A stretch of DNA of 40,147 nt from Candidatus Physcocola equi (GTDB lineage: Bacteria > Bacteroidota > Bacteroidia > Bacteroidales > Paludibacteraceae), in assembly GCA_018064855.1 (NCBI GenBank), contig JAGHUM010000045.1, forward strand, positions 1 to 40,147. Direction: 5' to 3'. Both the position numbers and the translations under genes were made by a program. The notes beneath the pieces are model-generated. The model searched no databases. It saw only the letters and a program-made list of their open reading frames with translations, and had not been told where the DNA came from. This document shows positions 25,663 through 35,400 of this stretch, in pieces (positions within the stretch are counted from its first letter, which is position 1; each line of letters begins with the position of its first letter).

Positions 25663-26973
25663 TTACTTGTGCAATTCCTTAAAAACATATTCACCAGACT
25701 CGGTAAGAATGTTTTTGTCGAATGGGTCCAAATTACCATCATTCCACTTGAGGGCAGCACAAGCGCCACCTTCAGAACTGAAATTCCAGTTGCACCAACT
25801 TACAACCTGTTTGCCATCGTTGTCTCCGCTAAAGATTTTCATCCACATATCGCTGAGTTCAGGACTGAAATTCTTCCAGCCACCAGCATCGGTAGTACCC
25901 CATTCGGTAACAAAGATAGGGAGGTTTTTCAAGATACAAGGTACAGAATCGCACCCTTCCTTGAAGAACTGCATGAAATTGACATCCCAGAATTTCACAT
26001 CGGTTTCGATGTGACGTCCATCATTGTGGCTTGCCGAATAGAAGTGGAAAGTGTACATCAAGTTGTCGTAAGGTTTTCCGGCTTCGTCTTTAGGCTCGTT
26101 GCCAATGACATCCTGAGGGCGCTGGCTCCAGTGAGGAGTTCCACAGATAACAACAACATCAGGGTCGTTTGCACGAATGATTTTCAACATGGCCTCACAA
26201 TGAGGTTTGATGTTTTCGTTCCAAGTGACACGTGGATTCCAGTATTCAGGATACATCTTGCCGTCGTGCTTTTCATTTTCAAAGTTCACACCGTTTGGTT
26301 CATTACAAACCTCATATAAAATGTGCTTTTGGTTTTTGTAGCGACGCGAGCAGTATGTAAAGAAATCGGCAGCAAGGTCTTTGCCACTTTCAGGACGGTT
26401 GCGATAGATAGGGCTGAGCGGGTTTCCCGGAGTAAGCACATGCCAGTCTATCAAGAGATACATACCGTTTTCGGCAGTCCATTTCACCAGGTTTTCAACG
26501 AAGCGAGAGCGGTGGGTTGGATTGTAGGCATAGCCACCTTCCTCATCGACATAAACAGCGATACGGAAGATGTTGCTGTTCCAATCGTTGCGCAGCGACT
26601 TGATGTTGGCTTCAGTGAGAGTAGCCACACCAGGCCATTGCATTCCGTGGCTGCTCATACCACGAAGTTGAACAGGCTCGCCCTTCTCACTGCAAAGGCA
26701 ACGCACGCCGGCCGCATTGGTATCGACCTTGAGTTTGCCCCACATATCAACCGGACTACCCTTAGGATAAACAGAAGCAGGAAGAGCCTCAACATTGGCA
26801 GACTCTTCGTCTATAGAGCCATAAGAAGCCGCATTTTCAGTGATATTGGCAGGATTGGCATAACGAGTGGAAGCATTGCCACACGCGCTCTGATTATTAT
26901 CATTCCCCCCTGAAGAGCAGGCAGAAAGAGCAAAAGCAGTAGCCATGAAAAATAAAGATTTACGCATTTTCAA
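25663..26973 (-). CDS. GH5-family glycoside hydrolase lipoprotein (paralogue 1)
   Basis: The 436-residue enzyme has a lipoprotein signal with lipobox ALSAC (Cys19), so it is probably anchored in the outer membrane. A linker (about 20-70) leads to a GH5 (beta/alpha)8 barrel (about 72-425). GH5_2-like signatures are present: RGMSSHGMQWPG, LLIDWHVLTPGN, acid/base Glu225 in EVCNEPNG, HFYSASHN, and nucleophile Glu357 in FVTEWGTTDAGG. GH5_2 enzymes are mostly endo-beta-1,4-glucanases (cellulases); beta-glucan is the likely substrate, but linkage specificity cannot be read here. It lies 76 bases downstream of its paralogue on the same strand, with a terminator between them and no strong promoter of its own. 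Confidence 0.92.
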   Translation of the reverse strand: MKMRKSLFFMATAFALSACSSGGNDNNQSACGNASTRYANPANITENAASYGSIDEESANVEALPASVYPKGSPVDMWGKLKVDTNAAGVRCLCSEKGEPVQLRGMSSHGMQWPGVATLTEANIKSLRNDWNSNIFRIAVYVDEEGGYAYNPTHRSRFVENLVKWTAENGMYLLIDWHVLTPGNPLSPIYRNRPESGKDLAADFFTYCSRRYKNQKHILYEVCNEPNGVNFENEKHDGKMYPEYWNPRVTWNENIKPHCEAMLKIIRANDPDVVVICGTPHWSQRPQDVIGNEPKDEAGKPYDNLMYTFHFYSASHNDGRHIETDVKFWDVNFMQFFKEGCDSVPCILKNLPIFVTEWGTTDAGGWKNFSPELSDMWMKIFSGDNDGKQVVSWCNWNFSSEGGACAALKWNDGNLDPFDKNILTESGEYVFKELHK

Positions 26974-27001
26974 TCAATTAGAAATATAAGTTAGCGAAAA
27001 A

Positions 27002-27032
27002 AAGGCGCTGACTCGGAAACGTGCAGCGCCTT
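27002..27032 (-). terminator. intrinsic terminator between the two GH5 genes
   Basis: AAGGCGCTG (27002-27010) pairs with CAGCGCCTT (27024-27032); on the minus strand a T run follows (A run at 26997-27003). It should end the upstream GH5 transcript and limit read-through into the second gene. Confidence 0.85.
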
Positions 27033-27049
27033 AAATATAAAACAGTCAA

Positions 27050-28372
27050 TTATTCGTCAGAACCAGTTTCCACAGTGTAGAACTTTTCATGGAATTTCTT
27101 GAAGATGTATTTACCAGATTCGGTAAGAATCTTGTCGTCAAAAGGTTCCATGTTGCCATCGTTCCATTTGAGGGCAGCACAAGCACCGCCTTCAGCACTG
27201 AAACTCCAGTTGCACCAGCTAACCACCTGCTTAGCGTCGTTGTCACCATCGAAGATTTTCAACCAACGGTCGCTGAGGTCAGGACGGAAGTTAGCCCAAC
27301 CACTGGCATCGGTTGTACCCCATTCAGTAACGAAGATAGGGAGTTTCTTCAAAATACAAGGAGCGATTTTGTCACCCTTTTGGAAACGCGTCATGAAGTC
27401 GTTGTCGTACGCAGGGACAGCGGTATCGTAGTGCTTGCCATCGTTGTGGGTAGCGGCATAGAAGTGGAAAGAGTACATCAAATTTTCGTACTGCTTGCCA
27501 TTTTCATCTTTAGGTTCCTTTCCGATCACCATTTCAGGGCACTGGTCCCACATTGGAGTACCGCAAATAACAACCACGTCTTTGTCGTAAGAACGGATGA
27601 TTTTAAGCATCTGTTCGCAATAAGGTCTGATGTGATCTTCCCAAGTCACACGAGGTTGTTCTCTCCAAGGCCATTTTTTACCATCGTATTTTTCATTCTG
27701 GTAGTCCTCACCATTAGGTTCGTCACACAGTTCGAAAATGACGTGGCTCTGACGCTGGTAGCGACGTGCGCAATAAGTAAAGAAATCGGCGGCGAGGTCT
27801 TTGCCAGTATCGCGGCGATTACGGTAAACTCGGCTTTGAGGGTTACCTGGTTTCAATTCGTGCCAGTCGATGATGAGGTACATACCAGCAGCGGCAGTCC
27901 ACTTTACGAGATTTTCAATGTAGCGGCTGCGGTGAGTTGGGTTGTAGGCGTATCCACCCTCTTCATCCACATAAACAGCGACGCGGAAAACGTTGGTATT
28001 CCAGTCGGTACGCAAGCAACGAATGTTTGCTTCGGTAAGGCAAGCCACACCCGCCCACTGCATGCCGTGGCTACTCATACCACGGAGTTGAACAGGATTG
28101 CCCTTGCTGTCGCACAAGCAGCGATAACCCAATTTGTTTTTACCCACCTTGAGTTTGCCCCAAAGTTGAACAGGGGAACCAATCGGATAGATAGGAGCAG
28201 AAAGGATTTCGCAATTGAGCGAAGCGCTGTCGATAGTACCAAATGTTGGCGCAGATTCAGTGTCAAGACCTGGTTCAACATAATGGCTGGACTGGGCGAA
28301 CAAACTGCTCATCAAAAAAAAGCAGCCAGCCGCTGTCAATCCCAACTTGTTCATTACGAGTCGTTTTAACAT
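27050..28372 (-). CDS. GH5-family glycoside hydrolase (paralogue 2, Asp in the NEP motif)
   Basis: This 440-residue secreted protein is clearly homologous along its whole length to the GH5 at 25663-26973. Its signal peptide (MNKLGLTAAGCFFLMSSLFA from the Met at 28354; the frame opens at 28372) ends in a signal peptidase I-like site rather than a lipobox, so it is probably soluble or periplasmic. The barrel keeps RGMSSHGMQWAG, HFYAATHN and nucleophile Glu350 in FVTEWGTTDASG. The acid/base motif is ELCDEPNG: Glu218 is kept, but the normally invariant Asn before it is Asp217 (codon GAC). That Asn usually contacts the substrate 2-hydroxyl in clan GH-A, so activity or specificity may differ. It starts close to the divergent sppA gene. 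Confidence 0.9.
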   Translation of the reverse strand: MLKRLVMNKLGLTAAGCFFLMSSLFAQSSHYVEPGLDTESAPTFGTIDSASLNCEILSAPIYPIGSPVQLWGKLKVGKNKLGYRCLCDSKGNPVQLRGMSSHGMQWAGVACLTEANIRCLRTDWNTNVFRVAVYVDEEGGYAYNPTHRSRYIENLVKWTAAAGMYLIIDWHELKPGNPQSRVYRNRRDTGKDLAADFFTYCARRYQRQSHVIFELCDEPNGEDYQNEKYDGKKWPWREQPRVTWEDHIRPYCEQMLKIIRSYDKDVVVICGTPMWDQCPEMVIGKEPKDENGKQYENLMYSFHFYAATHNDGKHYDTAVPAYDNDFMTRFQKGDKIAPCILKKLPIFVTEWGTTDASGWANFRPDLSDRWLKIFDGDNDAKQVVSWCNWSFSAEGGACAALKWNDGNMEPFDDKILTESGKYIFKKFHEKFYTVETGSDE

Positions 28373-28514
28373 GTTTGTTTATAGTTCTTTAAATTTATTC
28401 TAGAAAAAATTCAAAGCAATGCTTAGAAACGTTTTCACAAAGGTAATAAAAAGCATTGGATATTTTACTAATTTTGAGGAACGAAAAAAACAACAAAACA
28501 CTAAAACAACATCT

Positions 28515-30239
28515 ATGAAGGGATTCTTAAAAACCGTTGCAGCCGTCTTGGTAGGCTTTACCATCATCGTGGGACTTCCATTAGTTCTCTTTATAATTAT
28601 CGCTGTTTGCTCATCAAGCAAGGGTACCGTCAAAGAAAACACCGTCTTATTGCTGAACCTGGAGGGCGAATTGCAAGAGCGATCGGGCAACGAACTGTAT
28701 TCAGACATGGGCATCAATACTTATGTGCCGGGATTGGACGACATCCTCACTTCGATAGAAGCCGCAAAGACAGAAGAAGACATAAAAGGCATTCTCATCA
28801 AATCTGGTGCCTTTTCGGCATCAACAGCCTCCCTCAAAGAGATCAGAAACGCACTGGCAGAGTTCAAAGAGACAGGAAAATTCGTTTACGCCTATTCCGG
28901 TGAATACCTTCAAGGGGCCTATTACCTGAGCAGCGTTGCCGATAGTGTTTTTGTCAACCCGCTCGGCGCAATAGACATTCATGGTCTGGCCCTCAGTTCC
29001 ACCTTCTACAAGCGCGCACTGGAGAAGATCGGCATCGGTATCGACGTGGTAAAAGTGGGCACCTGCAAATCGGCGACTGAGCCATACACCAACGAGCAGA
29101 TGAGCGAGCCAAGCAAGGAGCAAGCACGTTTGCTCATCGGCGACATCTGGTCTGAAATCAGCCAAGACATCGCCGCCAGCAGAGATATCGACACCAGCGC
29201 CATCCGCAAAGCAGCCGACTCCATGCTCGGCCTACGCGACGCACAAACGTCCATCGATCTGGGACTTGCCGACCGCATCGCCTATTACGATGAGGTGAAA
29301 GCCTCCATCAAACAACGCCTCGGAATGGAAATAAAAGAAGACCTGAACCTCATCACACCGGGTGACTATGTAGATGGGATCTTTCCTGTGGCAACGAGCA
29401 CCAATGAAATAGCAGTGGTATATGCCGCCGGAGAAATTGACAATGGGAACAGGGATGGCATAAACTCCCTGAAACTCAGCAAACAACTGGAGAAACTAAC
29501 ATATAATGATGATGTGAAAGCTGTGGTATTGCGCGTAAACTCGCCAGGCGGAAGCGCCTACGGATCGGAGCAGATATGGCACGCAGTAGAAGTGTTGAAA
29601 AGTAAAAAGCCCGTAGTGGTGAGCATGGGCGACTATGCGGCATCTGGCGGTTACTACATCTCCTGCGGAGCCCACGCCATCGTGGCGGAACCAACCACCA
29701 TCACTGGTTCCATCGGCATCTTCGGAATATTGCCCAACGTAGCACCTTTAGCCAACAAAATCGGTCTCGACTATGACGTGGTAAGCACCAACCGATTTGC
29801 CGACAGCCCCAACGGGCTGCAGAAACCAGACCCTGCATTTCTCGCCATTCTCCAGAAAAACGTAGAACACGGATATGACACCTTCCTAACCCGCTGCGCA
29901 GACGGAAGAGGAATGACCAAAGCCGGGATAGACTCCATAGGGCAAGGCCGCGTGTGGGCAGGGAAACGTGCTTTGGAACTGGGATTGGTGGACACACTCG
30001 GAACACTGAATACAGCCATAAGCATCGCCGCTGAATACGCAGGCATAAGCAAAGACTACAAAATCGGAGTATATCCGGAGAAGCCATCATTTTGGGAGCA
30101 AATGAACGAAACCCCATCTTTGGGCATCAAACTGTTTGCCACTCCAAAAGAATTTGAACGCGAGCAGAAAGCCATTGAGCAAGCCCTCCAAATGGACCGC
30201 CTGCAGGCCGCAATGCCGGGGAACATCCATATAAGGTAA
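28515..30239 (+). CDS. sppA: signal peptide peptidase SppA, 67K type (S49 family)
   Basis: SppA degrades cleaved signal peptides in the inner membrane. The 574-residue length fits the long form with two S49 domains. An N-terminal membrane helix (about 3-32; TVAAVLVGFTIIVGLPLVLF) is followed by the first domain with general-base Lys185 (VGTCKSATEPYTN) and the second with nucleophile Ser377 (GDYAASGGYYIS). I chose the ATG at 28515 (MKGFLKTV) because the -7 box TAATTTTG at 28469-28476 lies inside the longer frame starting at 28419. It converges on relA with a 20-base gap and no clear terminator. Confidence 0.92.
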   Translation: MKGFLKTVAAVLVGFTIIVGLPLVLFIIIAVCSSSKGTVKENTVLLLNLEGELQERSGNELYSDMGINTYVPGLDDILTSIEAAKTEEDIKGILIKSGAFSASTASLKEIRNALAEFKETGKFVYAYSGEYLQGAYYLSSVADSVFVNPLGAIDIHGLALSSTFYKRALEKIGIGIDVVKVGTCKSATEPYTNEQMSEPSKEQARLLIGDIWSEISQDIAASRDIDTSAIRKAADSMLGLRDAQTSIDLGLADRIAYYDEVKASIKQRLGMEIKEDLNLITPGDYVDGIFPVATSTNEIAVVYAAGEIDNGNRDGINSLKLSKQLEKLTYNDDVKAVVLRVNSPGGSAYGSEQIWHAVEVLKSKKPVVVSMGDYAASGGYYISCGAHAIVAEPTTITGSIGIFGILPNVAPLANKIGLDYDVVSTNRFADSPNGLQKPDPAFLAILQKNVEHGYDTFLTRCADGRGMTKAGIDSIGQGRVWAGKRALELGLVDTLGTLNTAISIAAEYAGISKDYKIGVYPEKPSFWEQMNETPSLGIKLFATPKEFEREQKAIEQALQMDRLQAAMPGNIHIR

Positions 30240-30243
30240 CCGT

Positions 30244-30262
30244 TATAAATTCACCGGTTTTA
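30244..30262 (+). repeat. copy of the MITE end sequence
   Basis: TATAAATTCACCGGTTTTA matches 17 of 19 bases of the inner end of the 20733 element (20741-20759). It lies in the gap between sppA and relA and overlaps the relA stop codon. Only one end is present, so it is a fragment or a solo repeat. Confidence 0.5.
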
Positions 30263-32449
30263 GTATCTGCTTACAGATGTCACCCCCTTAACCGTTCTGA
30301 TCTTGCGGATGAGCGCTTCAAGACTGGTGGTGTCGTCGAGACGAACAGTGATATTTCCTTGGAAAAGGCCGTCAACAGAATCTACAGAGACCGAACGCAA
30401 TGCGACATTCGCCTCGCGCTGAATGAGTGAAGAAATATTGGTCATAATACCAATATCGTCTCTGCCCACGACACGGATGGTTGCCATGAACTGATTGCCG
30501 ACACTCTTACCAGACCAGCGTGCCTTCACAACACGATAACCAAAACGACTGATCAGCTGCGGAGCGTTGGGGCAAGACGTCTTGTGCACTTTGATAAGTC
30601 CCTTGCTGGAAACAAAGCCGAAAACCGGATCGCCGAAAATCGGGTTGCAGCAACGGGCCAACTCGTATTGGATACCCTTCAGGTTTTTATCGATCACCAA
30701 GACATCATCCGATGCAGTCTGCGTTTCAACCGTTTCAGTTGTCTCAAAATCGGCAGCACTTTGCGGTTGTGTGTTGTCTTCCACCAAGCGTTTTTCCTTG
30801 CGGTAATACTCTTGATAGTCGTCGCGCACCTTCATGATGTCTATTTTCTCTTGCGCGAGCGCTGTATAGAAGTCTGCTATATTAGGATAGCCCTTTTTCA
30901 GCACAAACTTAGCCAGCATGCTTTCATCGACCTCGATCTTCCAGTTGCGGAAACGACGTTGCAGAATTTCCTTACCAATTTCAGCATCGGCATTGGTCTG
31001 TTCACGCAGCAACTGTTTGATTTTAGCCTTCGCCTTGCTGGTTTGGACAATAGAGAGCCATTCCTTCGTCACCTTCTGGTTTGCAGAAGTGTTTATTTCT
31101 ATCTGGTCACCATTTTTGAGGACATATCGGATCGGCATGTTTTTGCCATTGATTTTTCCGCCCACGCATTGCGCCCCCAACCGGCTATGGATTTGGAAAG
31201 CGAAATCGAGCAAAGTGGCGCCTTTCGGGAATTTACGAAGTTCACCCGACGGAGTGAAGACATAGACCTCTTTATCATAAAGACTCAGTTTGAAATCGTC
31301 CATGGCAGTGGTGACATCCTGGTCGGGATGTTCCAAGATTTCCCGAACGCTGGAGAGGAACTGGTCGAAATCGGCCTCCCCTTTGACACCTTTATATTTG
31401 AAATGCGCCGCCAAACCCTTTTCGGCAATTTCATCCATGCGCTGGGTACGAATCTGCACCTCCACCCATTTGCCTTGCGGCCCCATAACGGTGGTGTGAA
31501 GGCTTTCGTATCCGTTTGATTTAGGTATAGAAAGCCAGTCGCGCAGACGTTTGACGTCTGGCGTGTACATATCAGTGATGATTGAATAGACCTGCCAGCA
31601 CTGCGACTTTTCCTGGTCGAGCGGAGCATCGAGGATGATGCGTATGGCAAAAAGGTCGTAAATGCCAGCCAGAGTGGTATTTTGCTTTTTGATTTTGTTC
31701 CAGATGGAGAAAATACTCTTTGTTCTTCCCTTTACGCTGCATTTAAAGCCAGCATCGGCCAGTTTCTTCTTCAAAGGTTCAATGAAAGCCGTGATATAAG
31801 CATCGCGCGAGCGCTTGGTTTCGTTGAGTCCTTTTGCAATCTCTTTGTAGATATCGTAATGCAGGAATTTCATGGAAAGATCTTCCAACTGACTTTTCAC
31901 ATGATAAAGTCCCATGCGGTGCGCCAGCGGAGCATAAAGGAAAGAAGCCTCGCGTGCGATCTGGTCGCGCTCTGCCTCGGGATAGTTCATGATATTCTGA
32001 AGCATGTAGAGGCGATCGCAGATAAGGATAACAATCACCCTGACATCGTGAGCCAACGCCAACAGGAGTTGACGGAAATTCTCACTTTCCATAGCAGAAC
32101 TGTGTGTATTGCTTAAGTCTTCTGTCTTCATCAATCCTTCCAGCAACTTGGAAGTGGTGGGGTCGGCCATTTTCTGAGCCTGATCATACGACAAGAATCC
32201 ACAATGCACAGCGCCGAAAAACAATTTGGCAAAAATCAAAGCCTTGCCCAGATTCACCTCCTGCTGCAAAATCAAAGCAGCACCAAGCGTTCTGAGCATG
32301 CCATCAAAAGCGGCTTCAGGATCAGCCACCTGCTCATAATTACTAAAAACCGTGCGGAAGAGTTTGATTTCTTCGGTGGTGTATTTATCTTCAGCAGTTG
32401 CCAAAAGTTGACGGTAACTGCTGGCAAGCAATTTCTTTTTATCTTCCAT
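30260..32449 (-). CDS. relA: RelA/SpoT-family (p)ppGpp synthetase with degenerate HD domain
   Basis: The 729-residue long RSH protein makes (p)ppGpp, the stringent-response alarmone. The N-terminal hydrolase region (about 30-180) lacks the usual HD...VEDT signature; the matching segment reads GAVHCGFLSYDQ, and the later ADRLHNM is CDRLYML, so hydrolysis is probably lost. The synthetase domain (about 230-360) keeps GRTKSIFSIWNKI, GIYDLFAIRI and RLRDWLSIPKSNGYESLHT. That loop is RxRD, closer to the RxKD of bifunctional Rel than the ExDD of E. coli RelA. TGS (about 395-455; VYVFTPSGELRKFPKGAT), zinc-finger-like and C-terminal ACT regions follow. It lies 50 bases downstream of the HTCS gene on the same strand, with no terminator seen between them. 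Confidence 0.9.
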   Translation of the reverse strand: MEDKKKLLASSYRQLLATAEDKYTTEEIKLFRTVFSNYEQVADPEAAFDGMLRTLGAALILQQEVNLGKALIFAKLFFGAVHCGFLSYDQAQKMADPTTSKLLEGLMKTEDLSNTHSSAMESENFRQLLLALAHDVRVIVILICDRLYMLQNIMNYPEAERDQIAREASFLYAPLAHRMGLYHVKSQLEDLSMKFLHYDIYKEIAKGLNETKRSRDAYITAFIEPLKKKLADAGFKCSVKGRTKSIFSIWNKIKKQNTTLAGIYDLFAIRIILDAPLDQEKSQCWQVYSIITDMYTPDVKRLRDWLSIPKSNGYESLHTTVMGPQGKWVEVQIRTQRMDEIAEKGLAAHFKYKGVKGEADFDQFLSSVREILEHPDQDVTTAMDDFKLSLYDKEVYVFTPSGELRKFPKGATLLDFAFQIHSRLGAQCVGGKINGKNMPIRYVLKNGDQIEINTSANQKVTKEWLSIVQTSKAKAKIKQLLREQTNADAEIGKEILQRRFRNWKIEVDESMLAKFVLKKGYPNIADFYTALAQEKIDIMKVRDDYQEYYRKEKRLVEDNTQPQSAADFETTETVETQTASDDVLVIDKNLKGIQYELARCCNPIFGDPVFGFVSSKGLIKVHKTSCPNAPQLISRFGYRVVKARWSGKSVGNQFMATIRVVGRDDIGIMTNISSLIQREANVALRSVSVDSVDGLFQGNITVRLDDTTSLEALIRKIRTVKGVTSVSRY

Positions 32450-32499
32450 CTAATATTCAATTTCTCTTGTAAAACATAGCCTATTCTGCAGTCACCAGG

Positions 32500-35400
32500 C
32501 TAATCGTCGGTCTTCACTGCGCTTGGAGGGCAGCCGAAGGCGGATCGGAAGCGGCGAGTGAAATAAGCAGGATCGGAGAAACCGACTTTGTAGGCGACAT
32601 CTCCGACAGGCATTTTGCCCTCTTTGAGCAACGCCATCGCTTTATTGAGTCGGTAATCGTTGATGACCTCCACAGGCGATTGCCCAGTGAGCGACTTCAA
32701 GCGGCGGTAAAGGGTGATTTTGGTCATGCACATATCATCGGCCAAACGCTCCACAGAATATTCGCTGTCGGTGTAGTTCTTCTCAACCACATCGAGCATT
32801 TGCTGGAGCCATGGGTTGATCACCTCTTCCTTAGGTTTCTCATTCGCCACACCGGCATTATTCACCTCCTCATTTCCCGGTTTGTCATCAACATCCGGCA
32901 TTGGTTGTTCATCGTCTGCCAGATTAACAACACCAACAGCCATATGGTCTTTCAACAAACGCTGCTGCTGCTTTTGACGCAACGAAAGGATATTGTTGAT
33001 CTTAATCAGCAATTCATTTCGGCTGAAAGGCTTAGGGATATAGTCTATGGCTCCCGTCAGCAAACCCATCAGGCGGTCGCTTTCCGTGCTTCTTGCCGAC
33101 AAAAACAAGATAGGAATATGATTGAGTTGGGCATTCTTAGACAAGTCGATACTCATCTGAATACCGTTCATCACCGGCATTTCCACGTCGCTCACCACGA
33201 CATCAACATCATTTTCAGAGGCCATCTGAATGGCTTCCTTACCATTGTGGGCAACAATCACCTTCACATAATTGTCGAGCATATTCTTGATGTTTTCACA
33301 GATGAGTTCATCATCATCCACCACCAAGATGGTATTACCCTCCATCAGTTCGGCATCCATTTCAAAAGAAGGAACAACATCCGGCGCCAAATCGGAAGTC
33401 AGGATCTTTTCATCGGCAGCAGGCAAGATTATCAAAGTGGTAGTACCCTCGCCCTCTTTGCTGGATATTTCCATTCTACCGTTATTTTGGAGCACATAAT
33501 CGCGAACGATATTGACTCCAAGTCCTGTTCCCTTTTCTCCACTTGTGCCATCGGTGCTGGCATGGCGTCCGCTTTTTTGCAGTTCCGCCAACTTTTCAGC
33601 ACTCATGCCCACGCCCTCATCGTTGATCTTCACAATGATTTCTTTACCATCTTGCCAAGCATTCAAATAGACATTTTTACCTGGCAGTGTAAACTTCACA
33701 CTGTTGCTCAAAACATTGCGCACAGCGGTGCTGACCATGCGGGAATCGACAAACGCATAGTTCCGGATATTGATCTCACTGAAAAGTTTCACACCTTTCG
33801 CTTCTGCACTTGGAGAAACGAGCGCAATATCATCGGCAAGGATTTTTGCCAAATCGGTGTTGGCTGGTCGGTATTCAATATCATCCTGGCTGCTGGTTGC
33901 CCATGCGAGGAGTTTGCTCATCTCGTTTTGAAGCGTACGGGCGCTGTTGAGGACATTGCCGACAATCACTTGTCTTTCCTCCGATCTCAGCGTTTCATCT
34001 TTCCGTTTCAGACCTTCCAAAGCACCCACAATGGCAAACATCGGATTTTTCAAATCGTGAGCCACCACCGCGATAAGTCGGTCTTTATAACCAAGCACTT
34101 TATTGAGTTCGGCATTGCGTTTTTCAATCAACTGGTTTTTATTGACCAGTTCCATAGTGCGCTCTTCCACTTTCTGTTGCAAGACAGCGCTTTCCTTTTG
34201 CAAAGATTTGATTTTCAAGAAAACCAAGAAAGCAAGGAAGGCGGCCACCAAGCAGCGGAACCACCAAGTAGCCCACCAAGGCGGCAGCACAGAGAGCGAA
34301 AGCGAGAGCAGAGCATCTTGCGTAGAGTTGTCGGTACGAAGCGCCTTCACCTCCAGCGTGTAATCGCCAGAAGGGATATAAGAGAAACTGATATTCTGGC
34401 TATGCCCCACCTGAGTCCATTCCTCATTCAAGCCTTTCAGGCGATAATAGCAATGGCAACGACACTCGTGGAAATCGACCATATCCAATCCGATGTTCAA
34501 ATTGGTTTCACCATGCCGCAGTGTAATAGAACCTTTCCTATGTGCGACATTCCACTCCCCCTTTTCATCTTCATTCAGACACAAAAGTCCATCCGCATTG
34601 ATATTCAATTTAGTGCCATTGACATAAAAATTGGAGAACGAGAGGAAATCGGGTCCTTTATCTTCCGGCAGGCGGGAAGGATCAAAACTAAAAAAGCCCT
34701 CGCGATTGCCAAAATAAATTCTGCCCGTATCGTCCACAAAGCGGGAACGCTTGAAAAAGAAATTCTGACCTTTCGCACTGAAATCCATCGGATAGTTATA
34801 CACCGTGCGCTTGTTCATGTCGATTCCAATGATGCCGCAGGCACCACTTGCCCAAACATCGCCGTCATTCCCCACACATATAGACGAATAATCGACTTGA
34901 GGGCAATAATCGAGAGCCTGGAAACTCTGTCCGTCAGTAGAAAAAAGCAAAAGTCCCTGGTTGGTTGCCAACAGCACCCCATGCCCTGGCACATAACAAG
35001 CATCTTTCACGCCGATGAGGTCGTGGCTGCTGCCCTGGTAATGCGCGTCAACTGGGCGAACCTGTCCGTTGTGATTGATCCAAGCGGTGGAAGAAGTGAA
35101 GATCCACTGATCGGAACTGCCAACAGGCAACACAAAATAAGGCCACTGGTCAGGATCGGGGCCAAAATTCTCGTGTTTCAAGCTTTTGACCGACCAGACG
35201 CCATTTATACATTGATAGACGCCGTCGCCCCCCGAGCATACCCAAAAATCGCCATTCTTCATTTCAATCGCCTTGAAGAAATTGGTGCGTGGCATATCGA
35301 TACCTTTGAAAGAAACCGGCTTAAAATGGATATTGTCCGGATTGTCCGCATGCTCCGCCACGAACAAACCGCCACCCCAGGTTGACACCCAAAGTCGGTT

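Noticed and set aside
27089..28369. A 426-codon open frame opposite the GH5 paralogue 2 gene.
   Set aside because: It is the antisense shadow of a clear glycosidase; no motif or promoter supports it.
32680..35385. A 901-codon open frame on the plus strand, opposite the HTCS gene.
   Set aside because: It lies wholly antisense to a gene with complete kinase, receiver and helix-turn-helix motifs, and its translation is low-complexity (His/Ile/Phe-rich) with no domain. It is a codon-bias shadow.
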